Source: Mesostigma viride
Lineage: Eukaryota; Streptophyta; Mesostigmatophyceae; Mesostigmatales; Mesostigmataceae
Length of the DNA stretch: 64,000 bases
Reading direction: 5' to 3'
Assembly (NCBI GenBank): GCA_009746045.1
Contig: RPFO01000482.1
Location: forward strand, 98,501 to 162,500
The first letter of the stretch is position 1; the number at the start of each line of letters is the position of its first letter. Shown piece by piece: positions 10,390 through 22,158 of this stretch. The notes beneath the pieces are model-generated. The model saw only the letters and a program-made list of their open reading frames with translations, searched no databases and was not told the origin of the DNA. The position numbers and the translations under genes were made by a program.

Positions 10390-11692
10390 CCTTCACAAAG
10401 TGAACCAATCCCCCTTCTTCGTGTCCTTCCCCCTCGTTCCAAACACTGGGAAATGCTCCACCATGGACACCAGATCTGGCCAGTTCCTGCTGACCTGAAT
10501 AGCCATGCAGGTCTCAGCAGCCTTGCCCAACTCAGCTGAAAACCTACTGCACTGGGCAGGATAGGACAGAGTAACCACAGCCTGTCGGAGGGGGTCGAAG
10601 ACCCAGCCACTGGCAGTCTTATGGCGACATAGCCAGCTGCTATAGGCCCACCACAGCTGTAGAAAGGCCTTGATAGGCCCCCACCTGGCCCCAAGATGGG
10701 TACCAGCACTCTCAAGGGCGTGAGCCTGGCCCTCAGCTCGTTAGGGAACTTTGGTAACTGCAGCCCCACGAAGACCGTGCTGTCCTTGTGTGGAAAACAT
10801 GACATCACAGAGCAGCTGGACGACGGAGTCATGTCAAACTCTCCCTGCTGACAGCTTGCTCGAGCAGCTCAGTATAGGTCTGGGAATAACCAACTGGCTT
10901 GAGCCCTGCAAAGGCGAGTCTCAGATCACTGGGCAGAGCTGCCATCAAGTCCTGGCCCTCCACCGGCCTCATGTCAAACGAAGGCCACGGGTACACTGCA
11001 AAGACGGTGTGCATAATATAAGCCACCATGGGTGAACCAATCTCACAAAGACTGGGGGGCAGACAGTCCAGGGCCAACTCTACCATACCCTCAGGTACTA
11101 GTTCACCCTCCTCCACCACTGTCTGGTCGAGGGCCTTCATGGCTGTGTACAAGGATTTACACCACTCGCACTGTTCAGGGACACATTTACGGTGGTCCAA
11201 GTACTGCTCCACCTGTTTTGTTGGGACAACGGACCTGGGCAAGTGTACCACCACCTTAGGGGGTGGAGGGGCCTCCGTAGAGGAGGGAACTGAGGCCACC
11301 ATGGTGGGGATAGCCTCCTGAGCTACCTGGGCCTCAGAGGCTGCAGGCACAGCAGAACCCACAAGTGGAAGGTGCCCAGCCCTCAAATGTTCTGCCATCT
11401 GAGTAACCAAACCCTCCACATGAGCCAACCTTGATATAAGGGCCCCGTGACGCTGCTCGTGCCGCTGCTGATCATGTACCATACGCTGGAACAGGTTGAG
11501 AAAATGGGCTTCCACGAACCCAGCGTCTTCCTGGAGCGAAGTACCTGTGGCTCTGGGGCCAGCGTAGTCGTGCTGAAAGACATACGTAGCCCTCACGTCC
11601 TCTTGGAGTTGGGCAGGTGGCCTGGGTGTCCCCTCAGGATGGGAGTCGGCCATGGCTGGCAACCACAGACACACAGCACCAAAAAGAGGCAT
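10390..11692 (-). CDS. Extra ORF between integrase and 3' LTR (ORF3), frameshifted
   Basis: A minus-strand frame of 287 codons starts with ATG at 11692 (a second ATG is at 11653) and ends at 10829. The reading continues in other frames at 10832-10380 and 10578-10393, so the original product was probably over 400 residues. The first half is rich in Gln, Glu and His and could form a helical, partly coiled-coil segment. It is followed by a proline-rich stretch (STEAPPPPK) and a region with several Cys and Trp residues. I recognise no domain. It lies where some Ty3/Gypsy lineages carry an env-like or antisense-derived extra gene, but I see no signal peptide or clear membrane segment. Function is unknown. 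It could also be a second Gag-like protein. Confidence 0.55.
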
Positions 11693-11701
11693 TAGCAGTG
11701 C

Positions 11702-13267
11702 TCACTGGGAGCTATGAAGGGGAGCACTCCGCTCAGAGCCCATGACATACCACTCAGGCAAGGTGATCCCATGACGCTGACAATAATCTAGTACAGCAGA
11801 GTGACTATTAGTGAGATCAGACAACCACAGCCACGTAGCAGTCACCTCTAGCTCTCCCTTCCAGTGTACCTTAAACTGCAGCTGTTTAGTACGACCTTTC
11901 CCCTGCACCCTATGAGCCAACAACCGCTCCACTTCATAGATCTTCTCCCCTCTGAATCCAACTCATAGGGCAAGGGGGCAGACAATCTGCCTGGCAAGGT
12001 GTTACGCCTGTACAGCTTCAGCTGTGCTAGGTGAAAAATATTATTCCTGAGCTTCCAGTGAGAAGGCACCTGCTGGACCTGGACCACGGTACCATAGTGA
12101 AAGGTGGCCAACACTGGGTAAGGACCCAACCAGAGTGGTTGCATTTTCCTGCATTGCTCCTTCTCAGGCAGCACTCTGTTGGCTTCCAACAACACCAAGT
12201 CCCCGGGAGCTACAAAGGAATGACTGGCCACCGTCTGCTGCCAGGCGTTAGTCAGGTACTTGTCCTGTGTCCTCAACAGCTGGGTAGCCACAATGCTGTG
12301 AGCCTCCTGGAAAGAAGCCAACAACTGCTGGACTGAACCAAGACGTCGCTGGAAAGGGCCTTCAGCGTCCTGTCAGGCAGTTCCAAGTCGAATGGTGTCA
12401 AGGGACACTGGCCATTGCAGATCACGAAGGGGGACATCTGGTGAGGAGCCAGAGGAGAGTTGTTGATTGCAAACTCTATGAAAGGTAACTTCTTGTCCCA
12501 GTCCTTGTTGTCGTGGGTACAGTAGTGCTTTTGACACTCCCTGACAATTCTGTTCATCCTCTCCACCGCCCCAGTACTGGCACACCTGTATGCCACACCG
12601 AATGCCAGCTTAGTGTCTAGGATGTCAAAGAATGACTTCCAAAACCCTGACAGCCAAAGGGGGTCCTGATCAGTGATGATCACTCTAGGCATGCCGTGCA
12701 GACGGTAGATCTCCTTCATAAACAAATCCACACACTGTGCAGCGGTGAGATGAGTATTGCAAGGAATCAGATGGCACATCCTGGAAAGCCTGTCCATGAC
12801 CACAAGGATCCTGTCATTGCCACCATCTGACATGGGTAGACCACAGATAAAATCCATAGTCACACTGATCCAAGGGCGCAGGGGAATGGGCATAGCCATG
12901 GGAAAGATGGGCGTGGCTTGGTTCCTGACCTTATTTCTTTGGCAAGAGTCACAGGAATCCACGTAGGCCTTAACATCCTGATAAAGGCCAGGCCACCAAA
13001 ACCTCTGCTGCACCTCATGAAGTAGCTTAGCATAACCAGGATGACACGCAGTCACATCGTCATGGAAACAATGTAACACTGTGGGAATGGCCATCTCAGG
13101 CACATACACTTTTCTAGTCACCGTGTGCTCTGCATCATGAGTGTGAACATACAGAACGCCCTCCCAGTATTCTACAGGTCTATTGCCAAAGTTGCCCCTC
13201 TGGATAGCTGCAGTAGCCATGTCCTCCGTCTTGGTGAAGGCCTTGATGACGTCCAGCAGGGAAATAT
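11702..13267 (-). pseudogene. Integrase with H2C2 zinc finger, DDE core, GPY/F and chromodomain
   Basis: The frame at 13220-12273 has the integrase zinc finger (His pair, then CDSC), followed by the catalytic core. The three acidic residues are seen in VTMDFI, ITDQD and AVERMNR. In the next frame (12324-11848) a PLWLGPYPVL stretch marks the GPY/F module. In a third frame (11932-11702) a chromodomain follows, with FKVHWKG and TWLWLSDL. Integrase joins the element DNA to the host genome, and the chromodomain usually steers it to particular chromatin. Two frame changes separate the three parts, so the enzyme cannot be made intact from this copy. The N-terminal boundary meets the TTAA element at 13272. 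Confidence 0.88.
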
Positions 13268-13271
13268 TTAA

Positions 13272-14960
13272 CCCCTAAATGGTCTGAGATCCTGCCGATA
13301 AATCGGCTGGATCTTCACAATTTTGCAAACCAGATGCCATCCAACCTACCCATATCCAATGGCTGTCCTTGGGGGCCAAGCATGTCCATGAGTTGCCCTT
13401 CGGGTTGGTATATCACAACCTCACATATATGCAGGGTAGGCCATGTTTAACTGCCGTCAAAGTCAGGGGGGTCAAGACGCGCGTTTTCATTTTTGGTAGA
13501 ATGTGCATTTTGAATTATGTTATAAGACCTAGGCACCTACCACTTCAGGGATGATAAACAATTAGTTGCTGAACAGTTTGAGCCATTGGGGTCATCATTT
13601 GGGTGGGTATACCAGCAGTTACACCCAGTACAGCCCATAGGGGTACCGTTGGTAAAAAGCAACCAAGGGAGTAGGGGTGGGCATACAACCTCCTAATATG
13701 GCCACCAACCATGCCAAACAATACATTTCCCTTCCACAATGATGGGGAAACATAACTGCATCATCACACTGCCCTTACATGGCACCTATGTGCAGGTGCC
13801 ACCTTGTCCATGCACGTAGGTAACGTGGTACGGACACCCTACGCAAGGCATGCATTCTAGGAGGCAGCCACCAACAAACTAGTGGTGTTGAGCCTATTTC
13901 AGCCTGCCCTAGCAAGGATAAACTAGGCCTAAGCTGCTATAGCTTGCCAGGTGATGGCCAGCACACCTGGTGGCACATGCTGTCAATGGGAAGCTTTTAC
14001 TCACCAGTTACGTGCTTGATGATGCCACAGAGACCAGCCAACTGCCTCACACTCATGCAATATGTGTATGGGAAATGTATAACAAACATATATGGAGGTA
14101 TTCAAACCCATACAGCCTCTAAAACTTATCACCATCACCCTGTGGCAGGTCAACTGACTGAGGGAAGCATCTAAGAATGGTGTTTTAGAAAGGGGCCAGG
14201 CCAGGGTCAAGAAAGAGCATGAATAGTGCAAAAAGAATGTGCTACACAAGCTAGAACGTATATATAAATGTCAAACATCGATAGGAAAACGATGCTTAAG
14301 CTTTACCAGGCATGGATGGCGTTACCTTGGCCCAGGCGGTGGCCGCAAAATGGCGCATTTCGGCACACCAAAGCTGTGCAGCATGGTCGCTGGATTCGGC
14401 GATTTCTGGCCACCCTTGCACGTTTACGACTACTATGTATCATAAAAAGTAAAAATAAACCGATATATCCTTTAAAATACGCCGGAAAGGTATTGCTGTC
14501 AACGTTTCTATCGTCCGGCCTGATCGCAGTTTTTTCCAGCAAGAACGCTGCCGACACCTATCAAATGGCATTCCCGCGAACCAAAAATTGGCCTGTATGA
14601 TCTTTAGGACGTTTAAAATCAATATCCTAAGTTTGGACAGAAAATTCGAACGCAAACGTAAATGCCATGCGTGGGCGCAAGCCGCCATGGCCAGGTCGTC
14701 GTTTTCCGGAATGCACGTTGTACGTGAAAAAGTACCCTGACCCCTTGTACTTTGACCGGCCAGAACACCTCTATAACTTTGTCAAAAGTATGCAAACCCT
14801 AGTACCATGCTGTGAAGAATTTTATAAACTTTCGATCTTCTCAGCTAAACTTTTCCTAATTCTCAATAGATTTCGCGGCATCTGGTCCCCCGAGAAGGGG
14901 CCGATGCATCGGCTGGAACTCGATTTTTGGCGGGAAATCGGCAGCAAGACCATTTAGGGG
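13272..14960. mobile_element. TTAA-flanked nonautonomous DNA transposon, copy C, inside pol
   Basis: Flanking TTAA copies are at 13268-13271 and 14961-14964. The terminal inverted repeat CCCCTAAATGGTCT is perfect over 14 bp. Length is 1,689 bp. It lies between the RNase H and integrase coding segments of the chromovirus, and removing it with one TTAA leaves an open frame across the junction. Its interior is related, in inverted orientation, to copy A (837-2559); a frame with SKTPFLD and GLNT is recognisable in both. No transposase is visible. Confidence 0.88.
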
Positions 14961-14964
14961 TTAA

Positions 14965-16241
14965 AGGATTAGGCAACACCAGGTCCTTGTCAGGTCCCAG
15001 GGGCTGCATCTGCATCTCCTCTTCCTGCCCAGGGCTAACCACCAACTGCTTGGATGAGACAGTAGTAGCTATGGGCCCTTTTGACCTTGCCATCACCTGA
15101 GAGGCCAACACCTTGGACCGGCCTACCAACTGAACACAGGGTCCATGACCCACTTCCTGGCGGCCTACCTCTGCTGCGCCTAGCAGGGTCTCCCTCACCT
15201 GGCTGCACTGGGGGAGTGGGCACCACACCGTCAGGACTTCTCCTAAGACTGTCAGACAGTGACTGGACACCCTCCTGGACGCCTGTCAACTCTGGGACAA
15301 AGCCCTGGTCGATGAGCATCACGGGACCACCGTTTCCCGACAGGTGGTGTCAACAGTTGAGAAGCCTTCTGGTTGTTGGCCTGAGCTCTAGTCAAGGCTC
15401 CACACTCTACCACAGAAATCAGGGCAGCACAGATGTCCAAGTCCTCGTGAAAACTTCCCATCAAATCCCTCCTCCTGGACAGGGCGTCAGGCACCACATT
15501 CTGCGTACCAGGAATGTACCTCACAGAGAAAGGTCCAAACCCCCCCAGGAACTCCATCCATCCAGCCATCCTCTTACTCATCCGGGTCTGTTCCAACACA
15601 TGTACCAAGGGCCTGTGGTCAGTCATCAGGTTAATAGACTCGTTGCCCTGCCCATCCCTGGCGCTGCTGGCCACAGAAAACTGAGCCCCCTTCAGTAGGT
15701 GTTCCCACTTGTGACAGGCCACCACCAATCCCAGCAGCTCCTGCTCATGAACAGGGTAGTTACGTTCTGCAGACGTCATACTCCTGGACATGTATTCCAC
15801 TGGTTGAGGGCCCTTACCATGATCTTGCATTAGTACTGCACCAACTGAATAGCACCCTGTGAGGCATCAGACCTAACCTGGTATGGCAAGTCTGGGTTGG
15901 GGCCCACCAACAAGGGAGCAGTGGTAAGCTTCTGCTTCAACACATCAAAAGCTTGCTGGCATGCTGCAGTCCACTCAAAGGGAACATCCTTCTTGAGCAG
16001 GGCTAACAGGGGACCAGAGATGGCCGCCATGTCAGGGATGAACCGTCGGTACCAGCCCACCAGGCCCAGAAAGGATCTGACATCCTGAGCTGACTTCAAC
16101 ACAGGCCACTCCAAAACAGCAGAGACCTTGCTGGCCTCAGGAGTCATACCTGCAGCGCTCAGCTGGTAGCCCAGGAACTTCACCTCTTGGCCCCACTCCA
16201 CCTTGGACCTCTTCACTGACAGATGATACTGATGGATCACC
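14965..16241 (-). pseudogene. Reverse transcriptase C-terminus, RNase H and linker
   Basis: From 16241 the minus strand continues the reverse transcriptase with VKFLGYQLSAAG and FLGLVGWYRRFIPD. The tether and RNase H follow (FEWTAACQQAFDVLK, PYQVRSDAS, AERNYPVHEQELLGLV, LMTDHRPLV and DALSRR). A frame change near 15830 separates the first RNase H strand from the rest, and another near 15270 breaks the linker to the integrase. RNase H removes the RNA strand during reverse transcription. The segment is bounded on both sides by inserted TTAA elements. Confidence 0.85.
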
Positions 16242-16245
16242 TTAA

Positions 16246-18884
16246 GGGGAGGTGGCACCCCAAAACCCAAAAAAACTGACATATGCTAATATCACTTGAA
16301 ATTCATTTGCACAATGCTGAATTATGATTGGGGGCACTAAATAACATCTCTAGTGAGTTGTCCATGCACTTGTTGGGGGTACTACCCCCATATATACGCC
16401 AATAACGCGCTATAAATAGCAAAAGACGCTAATTAGGGCTGAGTATGCCCCAGCCAATGCACTTATTTGTTGGCTACCAAAAATCAAGGTCATATAGTTC
16501 CCTGAGTTTGTAGCTTGCTGAGCTATTTACATCATGTAAATGGCAAAACCTTGAACAGTTATTAATTTTCCCGCAAAACAGGTCATTTTTTACCGGACAT
16601 TGGGAGTAAACCTATCATAAACACTTCCGATAAGGCCACAAAATCAACAAAAATTCCGGCTAACAGGGGGACAGCAGTGTTCCAAGTCCCAGGTCATTCC
16701 GACAAGTCTAGCTCAAGTTATTGCGTCAGACGTGTTTTCAAAAAAATGCCCGCTAAAACAGAAAATGTCACTATGTCAGCCCTTGTAAGCATCCTGCACA
16801 AGGCAGGCAGGGCAAAACCAATCCCCCTTGGGCTCCTTAGTCAACGGGGGGTCAGCGCAGCACCCATGCAGTCCTCCCTTGCACCCGAATGTGCTGCACA
16901 GCAGGAAAGGGACACCGTCAATTTCATCCGGGGAAGCACATGCAAGGCAAGGAATATTATCAACATCATTCTCATCATCACTACTACCTTCCCCATCGTC
17001 CCCCTGCCCCTCCCTTTGCATCACGTCGTGGCAGCCACCCTTAACACAGGTCATTCCGACAAGTCTTGCTCAAGTAATAAGGTTATGCGTGCTAAAACCT
17101 GAACATAAGCTTAAGGGGGGGTTCTTTGTATATGGCCACTTAGGCATGCTGTTTTCCATCCAAAAAGCCAGACAGCATGCCCCACTCGATCACAAAACAT
17201 AAGCAAACGGCTAGGCACCACATCTTCCCTCACCTGCCCTCGGCATGGCCAACCTTGCCAGTGCAAGCATAGCAACACGATCGCTAGGCATACATGCCAA
17301 GAGAGCATACACTATACTCTACCCAAGGTTACCTTGTAAACTTCATGCCAAGAACTCAGCAAATCTATGATCAAAAGCACATATAATTAACTCTAGCACA
17401 CTGATGACGACACATGCTCAAGGTTGGGGGTCACTGTGGCACGCACTGATGGGTTTCCTAGACGACCACTCACTACCTGACAAGGCGCTAAGGACCACTC
17501 AGAAAGCAAGTAAACACAATCACACTTTACATGCCATCAACATGGATCAAATCCATGCTGAATATGATGTGAAGTACAAAGGGGTGGCCACGCACCTCAT
17601 ACTCCTTCACCGTCCCTCGAGCATGGCCAGACTTATAAGTACGTGAATAGCAATAATGATTATGGCACTAACATGCATTACCAGCATTTTCTATGTTTCT
17701 CCCAGGTTAGATTGTAAGGGTTATGCCAACCAAGCTTACCAACACAGCAACAACTCCTTAACTGAACTACCCGACATGGGCAACAAACTGGAACTATGGA
17801 GGGCAAGGAACCAAGGAGATCATGGCATACAAAGCTTGTATGCAGTCAACCATGTCAACCATGGTTGGCTCAGTAACATTGCTGTCTTGTCACATCATCA
17901 TAACAAGGAAAGCTAAAATAAACCAATGATGGCAGCTATCTACATGCAGTCACACAAATGCAATATCTCCAACATGATCGTCGATTTAAAAAATTCCTTC
18001 CCTGCACGATAAAATGCAAAGAAACCAGTGGCGGCCGTTCAGCTTCTGACCGCTGTGATGCCGCTGCGAGGAAAGGGTGCGTCACTATCACACAACAAGA
18101 AGCGTCCATACGCACAACATCCTTGCCAGAACACGTGCTATGAAATCCCTTACGCCTTCCCTAGGATCTATCGGCTGAGACTGAAGCGGATTTGATCAAG
18201 ACATCAACGAAAACAAGCTAAAGCTGACAGGTATTCGTCAACACGACAGCAAGCAACGGAGAGTTAACTGGCGGAAACTGACCAAAACGAACGCAAAAAA
18301 CTTCGAACGATGAGCTCTTCGAAGAAAGAACTGATAGTAGATAACAGTCGCCACAAATTTATACCTTGACCTCGTAGATCCCTCGCCCAGGCGCGCAACA
18401 ACGGCCGTTCTTCCAAGGAAGGTTCCGACATGCACTGCGCAGGCCTGAAAAAATACTTACCGAGAATGGCCGAAAATGTAGCAAAAAGCACCCGTTCGGT
18501 TTAGAACTCGATGCTACCGATATGAATGCATCCTTCACGGACAAGAAGACCCCCAAAACTGAGAATTTACTGCCGCAATCACGAATTCTATTTTATTCCG
18601 CGCGACCAAAAAATGCAGATTACCCCCCATGCCGATGGCAGTAAAAGAAAGCAGCGATATTGTAAACCAGCCACTTGCCGCCACAAACCAACATTATTAA
18701 ATCATCCTCTTCAACATCCAAGCATTTTTTTTGCATTTCTCTAGCCCTACATTGCTAGTTTCGCCTAAACGCAGTCGCCATGGCCACTTCCGCAAGTGGT
18801 GCGCGCACGGAGCACCCACTTTTCACGGTACGGCCGGTGCCGCGAATTTTTTCGCGCGGAAAATATTCGGCGCGCCACGTCCCC
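16246..18884. mobile_element. TTAA-flanked nonautonomous DNA transposon, copy D, inside the RT
   Basis: Flanking TTAA copies are at 16242-16245 and 18885-18888. The ends read GGGGAGGTGGCACCCC and, inverted, GGGGACGTGGCGCGCC (12 of 16 match). Length is 2,639 bp. It splits the reverse transcriptase gene at a CTTAAG site after the catalytic WLDD motif; precise removal restores the frame. The right part (about 18030-18880) resembles the interior of copy B and of the hAT element. It also carries a PHD-finger coding segment at 16776-17054 between two direct repeats. Confidence 0.82.
16776..17054 (-). pseudogene. PHD zinc-finger coding segment carried by copy D
   Basis: The minus strand has an open frame of about 92 codons. 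It contains an acidic stretch (about residues 15-32) and then a full set of zinc ligands in the order of a PHD finger: CLAC, LLC-x4-C, LHGCC, then WFCPACL. The Trp two residues before the last Cys pair is also typical of PHD fingers. PHD fingers read histone tails or, in piggyBac-type transposases, a similar Cys-rich domain binds the transposon ends. The segment is flanked by direct copies of AGGTCATTCCGACAAGTCT (16691 and 17048), which suggests it was inserted or captured as a unit. Whether it is expressed cannot be told. Confidence 0.65.
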
Positions 18885-18888
18885 TTAA

Positions 18889-20360
18889 GGACCTCCTCCA
18901 CGTTCTCCAGATGCTCCCTGAAGGTACGAGAGTGGACCAGAATGTCGTCCAGCCAGACGACCACACAAGTCCTGAAGACCACCCTGGTAGTGTCACACAA
19001 GTGGGCAATGTCCTTGAACCTGGGGTTGCGAAGGTCAGGTGAGATCTGGGGCAGGGCATTTCCAGTCAGGTGGCCAAAGATGGCATTGACAAACATCTGC
19101 ATGGTGGCAGGACTGTTAGAGGCACCCATGGGCATTACTGTCCACTGGAACTGTCCCCAAGGAGTAGAAAAGGCTGTCTTGGGGATGTCCTCAGTAGCCA
19201 CCCTGATCTGCCAGAAAGCATGCCTGAGGTCAAACTTGGTAAAGAAGGCAGCTCCTGCAGTCCTCTCCAGCAACTCATCAATTCTGGGCAGAGGGTACCT
19301 GGACTTGACAGTCACCTTGTTCAGTCCCCTCAGGTCAATGCACAACCTCCACCCCCCATCATGCTTGGGTACAAGCAAACACCCAGAACTGAAAGGACTG
19401 TTAGCTGGGAGGATCAGACCAGCCTCCAACAGGCCAATAAGTATGGTCTTCAGCTCTGCCATCTCTGCAGGGCCCATCCTGTACATAGGCACAAAAGGAG
19501 GACGAGCACCCTCTACCAACTTGATGACATGTGTGATGGGTCCCTCAGGAGGATACTGGGGCATCTTGTCCTCAAAGATGGCTCCATACCTGTCCAACAA
19601 GGCATCATGCTGCTGTTGTTGCTCAGTGGTGACAGTAGAACTGACAGCATTGACAGAATGACCACTAGCAGACTCAGGTTCATTAGGCACCAAATGCAGG
19701 AAAAAGATGTGTTCCACTGGATAGGTGGCCAAATAAGACAGAGTATGCTTGGCAGACCACACATGCTTCAGTAGGGCAGCCCGTTTCTCCTCCAAAGTCG
19801 GCTCTTGATCCACCCCTTTCGCACCTGCTTCCCCTCCCTTGCCATCATTGACAGCTGTCTGTGTGGAACAGCACTCAGTGGCTGTTCTTCTCCCCCCTGG
19901 CAACACACAGGTAGCATCCCACACTGTCCCATCCTTGAACTGGACCACCCTGTCAGGCCAAGAAATAGCAGGATTGGTGTCAGACAACCATGGGATCCCC
20001 AAAATCACATCTGCTGCCGTGAGGGGAATGACATCTGCTGTCACTTCCAAAGTCTGGGATGAACAAACTTGGAAGATGAGCTGCACATAGCCAGGTGAGC
20101 AGCTTCTCCTGCCATCAGAATACTGCACCATGACAGGTGTGGGGTGGGCCAAACAGGCAACTTCAACTCCTGCACCAAGGATGCAGCAATATAATTACTG
20201 CCAGCACCAGAATCAATCATAAACAAGCAAGCTGGTTGAGCCAAGGAACTGGCACGTTGAGGAGCCTAGCCTGAAACTTGAGTAAGTGACCTGGTACAGG
20301 AGGACCCACAGGGACAGCAGGGTCAGAAGCACCCACAGTGTTCACTGGCCTAACGTCAAC
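18889..20360 (-). pseudogene. Protease and reverse transcriptase N-terminal part
   Basis: An aspartic protease is visible as FMIDSGAGSNYI (frame 20244-20041) and, after a frame change, as ADVILGIPWL. The reverse transcriptase follows: LLVPKHDGGWRLCIDLRGLN, YPLPRIDELL, FTKFDLRHAFWQIRV, TAFSTPWGQFQW, MPMGASNSPA and the catalytic VVWLDDILVHS, ending at the TTAA insertion at 18885-18888. An ATG at about 20386, overlapping the gag end in another frame, may be the original pol start. At least two frame changes break the protease. The active-site WLDD replaces the commoner YVDD or YLDD form. Confidence 0.88.
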
Positions 20361-20370
20361 AGCAGGCAGG

Positions 20371-22158
20371 TCAGACCTGGCCATGACAGAAGGATGACCT
20401 GGGGACCCAACTAGTTTTTTGACTCAGGTGGGTCTGGGAGTGCTCCACTGCCTGATGGTGGAAGCTGCTCAGGTGGTGCTGGAGGCTCATCCTCGTCCCC
20501 CCATCCTCCTCATCTGCCAGCAGCTGCATGAGAGCGTTCACCATCCTACGCTTATCCTGTCTGCTGAAGGGCCGAGCGCGGGACTGGAACCTCCCAGAGG
20601 GCTGGAAGTTGGGCTGGAACCCTGGCTGCATCCGGTGATCGCCAGCAGGAACGCCAGGAGGTAGGCTGGGTGGCCTGGGAGATGGCAGGGCGCCAAAAGG
20701 TCCTCTCGTGGCAGGGGGAAACTGGTCCCGTCTAGGGCAGTCCCGTGCAAAGTGACCTGGCTGGTTGCAGATAAAACAGTTACCCTGGGTGGGATCCAAG
20801 GCATTGAGCTCCCCCAGGAGGTCATCCAGCTGGTTCAGGGACTTCTTGATGGGTGGCACTGGCGTGGCCACAGGCTCCCACTTGACAGAAAAAGCAGGCA
20901 CACGACAGAGGGTGAGCACATAAGACAACACCTTGTCCCATTGCCAGTCCACGTAGTCGAACTGGGAGAAGTGCTTGTCCACATCCAGTCGCACGTGTGG
21001 AGCCATGCCATGCAGTAGTCTGTGAAGCGCCTCTGCGTCAGAGCATTGGGGAATCTTGGCTCTAAGGTTGGTGAATTGCTCCACGAACTGTGGCAGCGTC
21101 AAACCAGCCTGCGTACAGTTAGCCAGTGCGTCCCGATCCATGCGAAGCTGATCCTGGGGTAACAGAAACCGGCGAAAGCCCAATAGGAGAGAGGGGAGGT
21201 CGGTACACGCACGTCCAGCCACAGAACGCAAAAACTCATCAAAACGGTCGCTGGCACTGTCGCTCATCCGCTGCCTAACCATTCTCTTCTGGATGTCCAT
21301 CGTGAGACGTTCCTCTGCCTTGGGCCCGTAGTTGGCGAAGTGGATAGCGAAGACATCCTGAAACTTGGTGGAGAAATGGTCGAAGCTGCGATGGGTAAGG
21401 TTGGTCAGCGATAGCTTGTCTACCGACTCCACCTTGGGAAAAGGAACAGTACGAGGATACAAAGACGTGAGCTCCATCACTGGGGCGTGTGGTGCATTCT
21501 GACTCTCCGGCAATGTCGCAGCCACCGAGAGCCGTGGAGGCTCATGCCCCTGTGCATCTGTCCCTTCATCAACAAAAGGAGCGTCAACCGCATATACCCT
21601 TCGTATACCCAGTGTTGGAGACGGTTGATCCACGAAAACAGACTCTCCATCGCCCGCCTGCCCTTGCGACTCAAGTTGCTGCACACGCGCAATAGTCCTA
21701 CCCACACTCTTCTCCAGCGCTTCCGCCACACTTCTAGCTCTCGCAGCTTCCTCACGTTCATGTTGTAATCGAATTTTCTCCGCTGTCAGCTCGTCAGCCG
21801 CTAGCCGAGTGCCGTCTCGCCCCGGCACCGTGTTGTAGCCAAAACGAATAGCCGAACCGTATTCGGGTGCTGGCGAACGCGTGTCCTCCACGTTGGAGAA
21901 CCGTGGTCCACCTCTACCAGTGCCACGCAAGGAGGGCTCGCCTGGTTGCACACCGAGGGGCAAGATGGAGAACTTTGGGCCGACCGACAGCGAATATCTG
22001 CGGGAAGCAGACATTAAGGTGGTATCTCCAAATAGTTGACGTCTGGGAGTAGATGATGAAACCCTTTCATCACCGGTCGTCCGTTGAGCTGCTAAAGATG
22101 TGCTTGCATCTTCAACTCTCTTACTTGATAACGGTGGTTGTGTCTCCGGGTTACTCAT
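20371..22158 (-). CDS. Gag polyprotein of the chromovirus
   Basis: This is an intact frame of 595 codons starting at the ATG at 22158. The N-terminal 120 residues are Ser, Arg and Gly rich. A Glu/Arg/Ala-rich helix (residues about 120-170) could be a coiled coil. The central part (about 250-430) has the capsid-like pattern of retrotransposon Gag proteins, with WQWDKVLSYVLTL near its end. A CCHC zinc knuckle, CFICNQPGHFARDC, lies near residue 480, followed by a Pro/Arg-rich tail. Gag packages the element RNA in cytoplasmic particles. The frame ends in TGA at 20371. Pol begins in another frame at the overlap, so pol was probably expressed by frameshift or separate start. Confidence 0.88.
   Translation of the reverse strand: MSNPETQPPLSSKRVEDASTSLAAQRTTGDERVSSSTPRRQLFGDTTLMSASRRYSLSVGPKFSILPLGVQPGEPSLRGTGRGGPRFSNVEDTRSPAPEYGSAIRFGYNTVPGRDGTRLAADELTAEKIRLQHEREEAARARSVAEALEKSVGRTIARVQQLESQGQAGDGESVFVDQPSPTLGIRRVYAVDAPFVDEGTDAQGHEPPRLSVAATLPESQNAPHAPVMELTSLYPRTVPFPKVESVDKLSLTNLTHRSFDHFSTKFQDVFAIHFANYGPKAEERLTMDIQKRMVRQRMSDSASDRFDEFLRSVAGRACTDLPSLLLGFRRFLLPQDQLRMDRDALANCTQAGLTLPQFVEQFTNLRAKIPQCSDAEALHRLLHGMAPHVRLDVDKHFSQFDYVDWQWDKVLSYVLTLCRVPAFSVKWEPVATPVPPIKKSLNQLDDLLGELNALDPTQGNCFICNQPGHFARDCPRRDQFPPATRGPFGALPSPRPPSLPPGVPAGDHRMQPGFQPNFQPSGRFQSRARPFSRQDKRRMVNALMQLLADEEDGGTRMSLQHHLSSFHHQAVEHSQTHLSQKTSWVPRSSFCHGQV

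Noticed and set aside
20371-20373. Stop-codon readthrough from gag into pol
   Set aside because: Further in-frame stops follow within a few codons, so pol expression must use another frame.
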